This document shows, one piece after another, positions 1 to 5,332 of a stretch of 5,387 nucleotides of DNA. A program made the translations under genes and the position numbers. The notes under the pieces were generated by a model that saw nothing but the letters and a program-made list of their open reading frames with translations, was not told where the DNA came from and made no database searches. Source of the DNA: an uncultured Treponema sp. (GTDB lineage Bacteria > Spirochaetota > Spirochaetia > Treponematales > Treponemataceae); the NCBI GenBank assembly GCA_937894335.1, contig CALCRU010000039.1, positions 1-5,387 on the forward strand. Reading direction: 5' to 3'. Every line of letters starts with the position of its first letter. Positions within the stretch are counted from its first letter, which is position 1.

Positions 1-36
1 CCGTGACTGGAGTTCAGACGTGTGCTCTTCCGATCT
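1..36. other. Illumina TruSeq Read 2 adapter contamination
   Basis: Bases 3-36 match base for base, as I know the sequence, the 34-nt Illumina TruSeq Read 2 adapter in its library orientation: it begins GTGACTGGAG and ends CTCTTCCGATCT. In the library construct the i7 index lies directly before GTGACTGG, so bases 1-2 (CC) are probably the last bases of an index. This is untrimmed sequencing adapter left at a contig end, not genomic DNA. The genuine genome begins at base 37. Any open reading frame crossing 36/37 is an artefact. Confidence 0.97.
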
Positions 37-157
37 CCTGCTGCTGGGGCTTCTGCTCAAGCGTAACCGTAACAGGAACATTGTCATCCCTCAAATACTG
101 AAGGACAAGCTCCCTTTCTATTCGGGAAAGTTCTTTTCCTGTTTCTTCCTGCCACAT
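37..157 (-). CDS. Truncated gene, N-terminal 40 residues of an unrecognised protein
   Basis: An ATG at 157 is preceded by a very strong Shine-Dalgarno (AGGAGGAGAA, bases 170 to 161), whose first A is the last base of the upstream lipoprotein stop codon. The start codon lies 12 nt after that stop, so the two genes form an operon and are probably translationally coupled. Only 40 codons of real sequence remain before the adapter. The peptide starts MWQEETGKELSRIERELVLQ, continues YLRDDNVPVTVTL, and ends in a glutamine-rich EQKPQQQ. It has no signal peptide or membrane segment, so it is likely cytoplasmic, with a charged amphipathic helix followed by a probable beta strand. I do not recognise the family. 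A PilZ-like or other small spirochaetal regulatory protein is only a vague impression. The 3' end is missing because of the contig end, not because of a biological truncation. Confidence 0.75.
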
Positions 158-169
158 CGGTTCTCCTCC

Positions 170-829
170 TTAAAGCCAAGTAAGGCGCGATATTTTTACG
201 GTAGCGTTTTCTTTTGAAAGCCAGACAAGAATGTCTGCTGTGTGGGATTCTGAATCGGAAAAAACAAGGCGTACGGGACACTGCACTATGGTGTCAGAAA
301 CAAAAGGCGTACCTAAATAGTAGGATTGTACGACAGAAGAGGAAGCCGGATTAAGTCCGTAGGATAAGGCAAGGTTTTCAAAGTCATACAGGAAAACCAC
401 AAGGGCATAGGCTCTGTCTGCCTGCATAAAGGACTCGGAACTATTCCAGCGGCTTTTTGTTCCCTCCATGTTTTCGCAAAAGGCCTTAAGCAGGTATAAA
501 GTCTGTCCGTCCAAAGCAGAAGTATCAAGAGTTGTAAATCCGGGTAAGGAAGGAAAAACAGGTTTTGCTTCCTGCTCCACCGCCACAATGGTCTGCGGAG
601 TAAGGGCAACGGACGGTGAGACCGCAATTTTTTTTTCTGAGCCAGAACTAGCCTGCTCCAGTTCCGAAGACCAAGCCACCAGGGAACTACGGGAGTGAGA
701 CAGTTCCTGAAGCGTAAGAGAAGACGGCAGTTTGGAACCGTCCACTGGCTGTGCACAAGAGACCACAGTAAGACAGAGGACGACTAAAAAGAGAATACCG
801 TAAAAAAGACTTTTTCTTACGCAATGCAT
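170..829 (-). CDS. Putative spirochaetal lipoprotein, function unknown
   Basis: A 219-aa predicted lipoprotein. Residues 1-25 form a signal peptide: basic MHCVRK, hydrophobic core SLFYGILFLVVLCLTV, then a relaxed lipobox V22-V23-S24-C25 of the kind spirochaetes accept. Cys25 would be lipidated. Residues 26-95 are a Ser/Val/Gln-rich, probably unstructured tether. Residues 98-219 look globular, with a helix (TLYLLKAFCENM), a hydrophobic ALVVFLYDFENLALSYG segment, and beta-rich SYYLGTPF and CPVRLVF stretches. I recognise no catalytic motif. I chose the ATG at 829 rather than the one at 940 because only this start puts a signal peptide at the N-terminus, and because an extended -10 promoter lies between the two. 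No Shine-Dalgarno precedes 829, in keeping with a near-leaderless mRNA. The gene is followed after 12 nt by a second minus-strand gene. A run of nine A residues encodes E65-K66-K67. It probably acts at the inner or outer membrane, facing the periplasm or the surface. Confidence 0.8.
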   Translation of the reverse strand: MHCVRKSLFYGILFLVVLCLTVVSCAQPVDGSKLPSSLTLQELSHSRSSLVAWSSELEQASSGSEKKIAVSPSVALTPQTIVAVEQEAKPVFPSLPGFTTLDTSALDGQTLYLLKAFCENMEGTKSRWNSSESFMQADRAYALVVFLYDFENLALSYGLNPASSSVVQSYYLGTPFVSDTIVQCPVRLVFSDSESHTADILVWLSKENATVKISRLTWL

Positions 830-838
830 ACTGCTACT

Positions 839-847
839 ATTATAACA
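839..847 (-). promoter_or_regulatory. Extended -10 promoter of the lipoprotein gene
   Basis: On the minus strand bases 847 to 839 read TGTTATAAT, a perfect TATAAT hexamer preceded by the TGn extension. The -35 region 16-17 bp further upstream is a T-rich stretch with poor match to TTGACA, as is common for extended -10 promoters. The predicted start site is about A832, only about three bases before the ATG at 829, so the mRNA would be nearly leaderless. Confidence 0.6.
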
Positions 848-881
848 CAGTCTAACGGAAAAAGAAAGGGCTTTTTGTTCA

Positions 882-893
882 CAGTGCACACTG
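882..893. promoter_or_regulatory. Small palindrome, possible operator in the divergent region
   Basis: CAGTG-CA-CACTG has perfect 5-bp arms around a 2-bp centre. It ends one base before the -35 of the aconitase promoter (895) and lies upstream of the lipoprotein promoter, a position from which a dimeric regulator could affect both genes. There is only one copy and the arms are short, so this may be chance. Confidence 0.25.
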
Positions 894-894
894 C

Positions 895-923
895 TTGTAA
901 AGCATCCGCAAAACTGATACAAT
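895..923 (+). promoter_or_regulatory. Sigma-70-type promoter of the aconitase gene
   Basis: TTGTAA (895-900, 4/6 to consensus), a spacer of exactly 17 bp, then TACAAT (918-923, 5/6), itself preceded by TGA, which gives an extended -10 (TGATACAAT). Initiation is expected near 930. The resulting leader of about 33 nt contains the GGAGG ribosome site at 952-956, placed 6 nt before the ATG at 963. Confidence 0.65.
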
Positions 924-962
924 GGCTCATCAAAAAACACACTTTAAACATGGAGGCTCTAC

Positions 963-2978
963 ATGGCACTTACTTTGGCAGAAAAAATACTGCAGGCACA
1001 TATTATCGAAGGCTCAGTTTCCTTTACAAAGGGAGTACCCATAGAAAGGGGCACAGACATAGCCATAAAAATAGACCAGACCCTTACCCAGGATGCAACA
1101 GGAACAATGACTTACCTCCAGTTTGAAACGATAGGAGTTCCTCGGGTAAAGACGGAACTTAGCGTAAGCTATGTTGACCACAATACTCTTCAGACTGACT
1201 TTAAAAATCACGATGACCACCGCTATCTTCAGAGCGTAGCTGCAAAATACGGACTTTACTTTTCCCGTGCAGGAAACGGAGTCTGCCATCAGGTTCACAT
1301 AGAGCACTTTGGAAAACCTGGCAAGACACTTTTGGGAAGCGACAGCCACACTCCCACAGGAGGCGGAATCGGAATGATTTCCATTGGTGCAGGCGGAATC
1401 GATGTTGCCGTTGCAATGGGAGGAGGAGCATTCCATCTTGCCATGCCTAAAGTCTTTGGAGTAAAGCTTACTGGAACCCTGCAGAAGGGCGTGGGTGCAA
1501 AAGACATTATTCTGGAAGTTCTTAGAAGGGAAAGCGTCAAAGGCGGAGTAGGCGCAATCTACGAATACTTTGGGGAAGGCGTAAAGAGCCTTACCGTTCC
1601 CCAGAGGGCGACAGTTACCAACATGGGTGCGGAACTGGGAGCCACATGCTCAATCTTCCCGTCAGACGCAACAACAAAGCGCTTTTTGGAAAGCATGGGA
1701 CGGGCAGAAGCTTGGTCTGAGCAGAAGGCTGATGACGGTGCATCATACGATAAAATCATAGAAATAGACCTTTCTAAACTAAAACCTCTGGCAGCATGCC
1801 CCCACTCTCCCGATGCTGTAAAGGCTGTAGGAGAACTTTCTGGAATACCAGTAACACAGGTTGCAATTGGAAGCTGCACAAACTCTTCTCTTGATGACCT
1901 TGCAGCGGTTGCCGCAATCGTAAGGGGAAAGCACATTGCTCCGGGAGTAGAGGCAGGAATTGCCCCTGGAAGCAGAACCACTCTCCTTATGGCAGACAAG
2001 GCAGGAATTTTGGGCGACCTGATTAAAGCCGGATTCCGCATTCTGGAAAGTGCCTGCGGTCCCTGCATAGGTATGGGATTTGCTCCAAACTCTCAGGGTA
2101 TTTCCCTAAGGACATTCAACAGAAACTTTAAAGGAAGAAGCGGAACTGCCGACGCTGGAATCTATCTTGTAAGCCCAGAAACAGCAGCTGCAAGTGCTAT
2201 AACAGGATTTATTACTGACGCAACTACGCTCACCTACGAAGACGCAACATACACACAGAAGGGACGCATTTCACTTCTGGATGGAACAGACAGTCGCCTT
2301 TCTTCTGCAGATGTAAGGGAAGCTGCAACAGACGAGGGACTCCTTATTCCTCCTTTAAGCGAAGCCGATGCCGCAAAAGTTGAAATTCTTAGGGGACCCA
2401 ACATTAAGCCCTGTCCACCTTGCAAGCCCTGCGAAGACAGCCTAAAGTTGCCCCTTCTTCTTAAGGCCGCAAACAATGTTTCTACGGATGACATAATGCC
2501 TGCGGGAACAAAAGTCCTTCCCTTTAGGTCAAACATTCCCGAAATAAGCAAATTCGCCTACGAGCGCATAGATCCTGACTTTTACAATAAGGCAGAAAAG
2601 ACGGGATTTTCAGGCTGTGTGGTTGCAGGAGGAGAAAACTTTGGACAGGGTTCAAGCCGAGAACATGCTGCCCTTGGTCCCATGTACCTTGGAGTAAGAG
2701 CTGTAATCACCAAGAGTTTTGCCCGAATCCACAAGGCAAATCTTGTAAACTACGGAATTCTTCCCATAGTGTTTAAAAATCCTGCTGACTACGATCTGCT
2801 TACAGTTGGCGATACAGTTGAAATTACAGGAATTTTTGACAGCCTTAAAAAGGGAACTCCCTTCAACATCAGTGTAAATGGAAAGTCTATAGAAGGTGTA
2901 AACGATCTTTCCGAACGGAGCCGCAACATTCTGCTTGAGGGAGGACTTGCCTCCTACACAAGAAAGGGCGGACAGTAA
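963..2978 (+). CDS. Aconitate hydratase (monomeric 4Fe-4S aconitase)
   Basis: Reversibly isomerises citrate to isocitrate via cis-aconitate in the cytoplasm. In fermentative spirochaetes this typically feeds a partial TCA branch toward 2-oxoglutarate and glutamate rather than a full cycle. The 671 residues fit the short bacterial/archaeal aconitase class, smaller than the roughly 890-aa AcnA. The catalytic part spans about 1-420, with CHQVH (108-112), SDSHTP (126-131), and the iron-sulfur cluster ligands Cys305 (GSCTN), Cys365 and Cys368 (ACGPCIG). The swivel domain spans about 495-645, with TDDIMPAG (508-515), GGENFGQGSSREHAALGP (556-573) and the SFARIH segment (585-590). Two points are unusual. 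The linker between domains reads NIKPCPPCKPCED, with cysteines at 484, 487 and 490, where relatives I recall have no cysteine. The usual TDH of aconitase swivels is TDD, as in isopropylmalate isomerase small subunits. The start is fixed by GGAGG 6 nt upstream. acnA or acn would be used loosely for this class, so no symbol is given. Confidence 0.97.
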   Translation: MALTLAEKILQAHIIEGSVSFTKGVPIERGTDIAIKIDQTLTQDATGTMTYLQFETIGVPRVKTELSVSYVDHNTLQTDFKNHDDHRYLQSVAAKYGLYFSRAGNGVCHQVHIEHFGKPGKTLLGSDSHTPTGGGIGMISIGAGGIDVAVAMGGGAFHLAMPKVFGVKLTGTLQKGVGAKDIILEVLRRESVKGGVGAIYEYFGEGVKSLTVPQRATVTNMGAELGATCSIFPSDATTKRFLESMGRAEAWSEQKADDGASYDKIIEIDLSKLKPLAACPHSPDAVKAVGELSGIPVTQVAIGSCTNSSLDDLAAVAAIVRGKHIAPGVEAGIAPGSRTTLLMADKAGILGDLIKAGFRILESACGPCIGMGFAPNSQGISLRTFNRNFKGRSGTADAGIYLVSPETAAASAITGFITDATTLTYEDATYTQKGRISLLDGTDSRLSSADVREAATDEGLLIPPLSEADAAKVEILRGPNIKPCPPCKPCEDSLKLPLLLKAANNVSTDDIMPAGTKVLPFRSNIPEISKFAYERIDPDFYNKAEKTGFSGCVVAGGENFGQGSSREHAALGPMYLGVRAVITKSFARIHKANLVNYGILPIVFKNPADYDLLTVGDTVEITGIFDSLKKGTPFNISVNGKSIEGVNDLSERSRNILLEGGLASYTRKGGQ

Positions 2979-2988
2979 GTCAAAAAAC

Positions 2989-3017
2989 TTGCTTTTTAAC
3001 GGAAAGTGGAGTATACT
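2989..3017 (+). promoter_or_regulatory. Possible promoter of the ComFB-domain gene
   Basis: TTGCTT (2989-2994, 3/6) and TATACT (3012-3017, 5/6) are separated by 17 bp, directly after the aconitase stop codon. A second overlapping -10-like TATATT lies at 3018-3023. Initiation would fall near 3024, just before the AGGAGGAG ribosome site (3026-3033). I see no GC-rich terminator after the aconitase gene, so read-through from upstream is also possible. Confidence 0.45.
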
Positions 3018-3042
3018 TATATTGTAGGAGGAGAATTTTCTG

Positions 3043-3768
3043 ATGATTAACATTCACAACATAATGGAAGAACAGGTCATAACCCGTGTTAACGAACTGT
3101 ACGATACGGTAAAAGCTAGCAATGCAGCATGGCTCTCCTGTGACTGCGAAAGCTGCCGGCTTGACACTGTCTGCTATGTCCTTAACAGGATTTTTCCCCA
3201 TTATGTAGTAAGCGGACGGGGTGTGACCCACAATGTGGTATTCCTTAACGATTCTCAGATTGGCGCTGACATAGACAAACTCACTGTAGAAGGAATGCGC
3301 CTTGTAAGTTCTGCAAAGCGTCCCTACCACAGAAGTTCCAACAAAATCTCAGACGCAGTTCCCGAACAGAATACACCAGTATACAACTTTCCAACATTCA
3401 TGGGCAATGTATTTGACGGTTCCACATTTGAGCCGCTGGTTAACGCTTCTGTTACTCTTAAAATAGAGGGCAGTCCCGCACAAATGATGGACATTACATG
3501 GTCAAATCCCTGCAAGACATTTGCCGCAACTCAGGGAAGTTATTCCTTTTGGGCAAAGCCTGTTATAGAAAAAGAAGAAGGAATCAGCAAGCTATTCCAC
3601 TTTACCATTCTTGTAGAGGCAGAAGGCTACACTCCCGTAACATACGCATTTTCAGTTCCTCTAGTAAGCGAATGCTTTGACCGCAGGGAAGTTAATTCAA
3701 CCTACAGCCTTAAAATTCAGGATCTCTTCCTCTTCCGCGAGGATGTTGACAATCCCATGGAAAACTAA
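3043..3768 (+). CDS. ComFB-family protein with C-terminal beta-sandwich domain
   Basis: The N-terminal part, residues 1 to about 65, matches the late-competence ComFB family. It shows INIHNIMEE at the start, a CDCESC cluster (Cys33, Cys35, Cys38) followed by RLDTVCYVLNRIFPHYVVSGRG with Cys44; the cysteines probably bind zinc. ComFB proteins in cyanobacteria are reported c-di-GMP/c-di-AMP receptors. By inference this one could sense a cyclic dinucleotide, a common signal in treponemes. Residues about 66-110 are a polar linker. Residues about 113-235 look like a carboxypeptidase-regulatory/Cna-B-type beta-sandwich: GNVFDGSTFEPLVNASVTLKI, then GSYSFWAKP, then FTILVEAEGYTPVTYAFSVPL. There is no signal peptide, so it should stay in the cytoplasm, which is odd for such a fold. 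The start is set by AGGAGGAG 9 nt upstream. The next gene begins at the base after the stop codon, so the pair is probably co-translated. The family call is firm; the ligand and role are not known. Confidence 0.85.
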   Translation: MINIHNIMEEQVITRVNELYDTVKASNAAWLSCDCESCRLDTVCYVLNRIFPHYVVSGRGVTHNVVFLNDSQIGADIDKLTVEGMRLVSSAKRPYHRSSNKISDAVPEQNTPVYNFPTFMGNVFDGSTFEPLVNASVTLKIEGSPAQMMDITWSNPCKTFAATQGSYSFWAKPVIEKEEGISKLFHFTILVEAEGYTPVTYAFSVPLVSECFDRREVNSTYSLKIQDLFLFREDVDNPMEN

Positions 3769-4491
3769 ATGGCTTACACCCAGACAATCGGCTATCAGGC
3801 CACAGCAGACGAAAAGAAACGCTTTTTAAGCCGCACCTACGGATGGATGGCTTTGGCCTTGATTCTGTCGGCGGCAACGGCTTATTTTGTTGCAAACAGC
3901 CCTACCCTCATTTTACTCTTGTGGGGGCACAATGCCCTAGGATTCTGGATTCTTGCAGTGGCAGAAATTGTCCTTGTATTCATACTGTCTACAAATGTGC
4001 ATAAGATGAAGCTGGGAACTGTCGCCTTCTTCTTCGTGCTGTACTCAGTCATAAACGGAGCAACCCTTGCGTCAGTGTTTGCGGCATTCAGTCTTCCTAC
4101 AATAGGTCAGGCATTTTTGTGTGCGGCGCTCCTTTACGGAACCATGAGTTTTTACGGTGCAAGGACATCTCGAAACTTGGCCTCTTGGGGGCGCTACCTT
4201 CTTATGGCGCTAATTGGCCTTGTTATAGTGGGCGTGGTAAATCTTATAATCATGCTCATTACAAAGCAAACTCTTGCTTGGATTGACTGGGTAATAGACA
4301 TTGCCACCGTAATAATCTTTACCCTGCTTACAGCATACGACTCACAGAAAATTCTTAGGGCTGCAGAACATGCAGACGGAAGCGAGGCTTTCCAGAAGCT
4401 TGCCATTTACGGAGCCCTTGACATGTATCTTGACTTTATAAACATTTTCCTTACCATACTACGCATATTTGGCCGAGTACGCAAAGACTAA
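3769..4491 (+). CDS. Bax inhibitor-1/YccA family integral membrane protein
   Basis: A 240-aa inner-membrane protein of the BI-1/TMBIM family, whose bacterial member YetJ is a pH-sensitive calcium-leak channel. A short cytoplasmic N-terminus (to about 20) leads to hydrophobic segments at about 24-42, 58-74, 84-108, 112-129, 142-164, 170-189 and 213-233, the usual seven. Family signatures are RTYGWMALAL, SVINGATLASVF, FYGARTSRNL, LLTAYDSQKI and YLDFINIFLTILRIFG. Asp191 (AYDSQ) and Asp222 (YLDFIN) correspond to the di-aspartate pair that gates YetJ by protonation. The ATG abuts the upstream TAA with no gap and has no clear Shine-Dalgarno, so translation likely depends on coupling to the ComFB-domain gene. 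It is followed after about 36 nt by a hairpin terminator. The family is certain. Ion transport in this organism is an inference from relatives, and a role in membrane-protein quality control, as for E. coli YccA, is an alternative. Confidence 0.95.
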   Translation: MAYTQTIGYQATADEKKRFLSRTYGWMALALILSAATAYFVANSPTLILLLWGHNALGFWILAVAEIVLVFILSTNVHKMKLGTVAFFFVLYSVINGATLASVFAAFSLPTIGQAFLCAALLYGTMSFYGARTSRNLASWGRYLLMALIGLVIVGVVNLIIMLITKQTLAWIDWVIDIATVIIFTLLTAYDSQKILRAAEHADGSEAFQKLAIYGALDMYLDFINIFLTILRIFGRVRKD

Positions 4492-4527
4492 AATCTGTTA
4501 GAAAGAAAAAACTCAAAGAGCATAAAA

Positions 4528-4554
4528 AAAGGCACCCTTTTGCAGGATGCCTTT
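4528..4554. terminator. Bidirectional rho-independent terminator
   Basis: AAAGGCA (4528-4534) pairs with TGCCTTT (4548-4554). Past a single C/A mismatch the stem continues as CCT (4536-4538) with AGG (4544-4546) around a 5-nt loop. On the minus strand the hairpin is followed by seven T (4530 to 4524), a strong terminator for rpsD. On the plus strand GTGTTTT follows, a weaker tail serving the BI-1 gene. It sits in the 87-bp gap between the convergent genes. Confidence 0.85.
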
Positions 4555-4578
4555 GTGTTTTGGAATTCCCTTACCTAA

Positions 4579-5172
4579 TTACTTAGAGTAGAATTCAACA
4601 ACCAGCTGGTCGTTAATCTGAACAGGGATTTCCTCGCGCTGGGGAAGGCTTACAAGCTTTCCTGAGAAATTCTCTTCGCTTCTTTCCAGATATGGAAGTG
4701 GAGCTTTGTTGTCAGAAAGGAAACTTGCTTTGAACTGTTCGTTCTTGCGAGACTTTTCTGCAAGAGAAATTTCTGAACCAACCTTTACAGTCATTGAAGG
4801 AATGGTCTGCTTTTTGCCATTTACAAGGATGTGTCCGTGGGTAACCATCTGGCGTGCCATGCGGATTGAGTTTGCAAATCCAATGCGGTACACAAGATTG
4901 TCAAGGCGGCATTCAAGGTTTACGATAAGGATTGCACCAGTCTTTCCTTCTGACTTGGATGCAATTGCAAAACAGCGGCGAAGCTGCTTCTCAAGGATAC
5001 CGTAATAAGCCTTAACCTTCTGTTTTTCCATCAACTGAAGACCGTATTCTGAAGTCTTCTTTGTCTTCTTAAAAGCAGGATCTCCTGCCCTCTTCATAGC
5101 TTTGGGATTTCCACATACATTGACACCGAGGCGTCTGCATTCCTTAAAGCGTGGACCTCTTCTTGTAGCCAT
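4579..5172 (-). CDS. rpsD: 30S ribosomal protein S4 (uS4)
   Basis: A primary 16S rRNA-binding protein that nucleates assembly of the 30S body and contributes to decoding fidelity. The 197 residues are near the usual 200-208. The N-terminal region reads RGPRFKECRRLGVNVCGNPKA, in place of the classic zinc-knuckle form; only two cysteines (12 and 20) remain there, so it is a C-minus or degenerate type. The S4 RNA-binding domain begins about residue 87: LECRLDNLVYRIGFANSIRMARQMVTHGHILVNGK, then IPSMTVKVGSEISL. The C-terminus REEIPVQINDQLVVEFYSK is typical of the family and close to what I recall from Treponema. The start is supported by AAGGAG 8 nt upstream (5186 to 5181). The gene stands alone, not in the rpsM-rpsK-rpoA cluster, as in many spirochaetes. 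It ends at the bidirectional terminator and has an untranslated leader of about 100 nt. Confidence 0.98.
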   Translation of the reverse strand: MATRRGPRFKECRRLGVNVCGNPKAMKRAGDPAFKKTKKTSEYGLQLMEKQKVKAYYGILEKQLRRCFAIASKSEGKTGAILIVNLECRLDNLVYRIGFANSIRMARQMVTHGHILVNGKKQTIPSMTVKVGSEISLAEKSRKNEQFKASFLSDNKAPLPYLERSEENFSGKLVSLPQREEIPVQINDQLVVEFYSK

Positions 5173-5277
5173 ACTTATTGCTCCTTAGATACAATTCATG
5201 AAATAGACCGCGCGGACTTCAGCCGTGAACCAGAGGGGTTCGTAAGTAAACCGCAAACAGAACTACATCAATGCACT
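5173..5277 (-). promoter_or_regulatory. 5' leader of rpsD with small hairpins
   Basis: If transcription starts near 5271, the leader is about 100 nt long, longer than needed for translation alone. On the minus strand it contains a GAACC/GGTTC hairpin with a CCTCT loop (5242 to 5228) and a CCGCGCGG self-complementary stretch close upstream of the AAGGAG site. uS4 is an autoregulator of its own mRNA in other bacteria, so an S4-binding leader is plausible. I cannot match it to a known S4 leader structure. Confidence 0.3.
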
Positions 5278-5306
5278 ATATTAGCGTATTAGACTATTTT
5301 ATGCAA
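5278..5306 (-). promoter_or_regulatory. Possible rpsD promoter
   Basis: On the minus strand TTGCAT (5306 to 5301, 3/6) is followed after 17 bp by TAATAT (5283 to 5278, 4/6), with an overlapping TATAGT a few bases downstream. The match is modest, but it is the best-spaced pair between the insertion-sequence end and the gene. The -35 overlaps an inverted repeat, ATGCA/TGCAT (5301-5305 and 5314-5318), flanking a run of six C. Confidence 0.35.
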
Positions 5307-5332
5307 GCCCCCCTGCATATAAAGAAGGCACT

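Noticed and set aside
313..756. A 147-aa open frame on the minus strand inside the lipoprotein gene
   Set aside because: It is rich in Arg, Trp, Leu and Pro, has no ribosome site, and is fully overlapped by the better-supported lipoprotein frame; it is a shadow frame.
830..940. Extension of the lipoprotein frame to an ATG at 940 (256 aa)
   Set aside because: The added 37 residues would bury the signal peptide inside the protein, lie over both divergent promoters, and have no convincing ribosome site; the ATG at 829 fits much better.
1559..2068. A 169-aa open frame antisense to the aconitase gene
   Set aside because: The aconitase frame carries unmistakable catalytic motifs over the same bases, and the antisense frame shows no family features or upstream ribosome site.
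2979..3000. Possible terminator after the aconitase gene
   Set aside because: The A-rich and T-rich arms around CTTGC could pair only weakly and there is no GC-rich stem, so it is unlikely to stop transcription.
2652..3053. A 133-aa minus-strand open frame across the aconitase end
   Set aside because: It runs antisense through the conserved swivel domain and its start lies over the ComFB gene start; no supporting motif or ribosome site.
4706..5005. A 99-aa plus-strand open frame inside rpsD
   Set aside because: It is antisense to the conserved S4 RNA-binding domain and has no independent coding evidence.
5187..5332. A tRNA or riboswitch in the gap before rpsD
   Set aside because: I looked for cloverleaf arms, TTCGA-type T loops and known riboswitch cores and found only short isolated hairpins.
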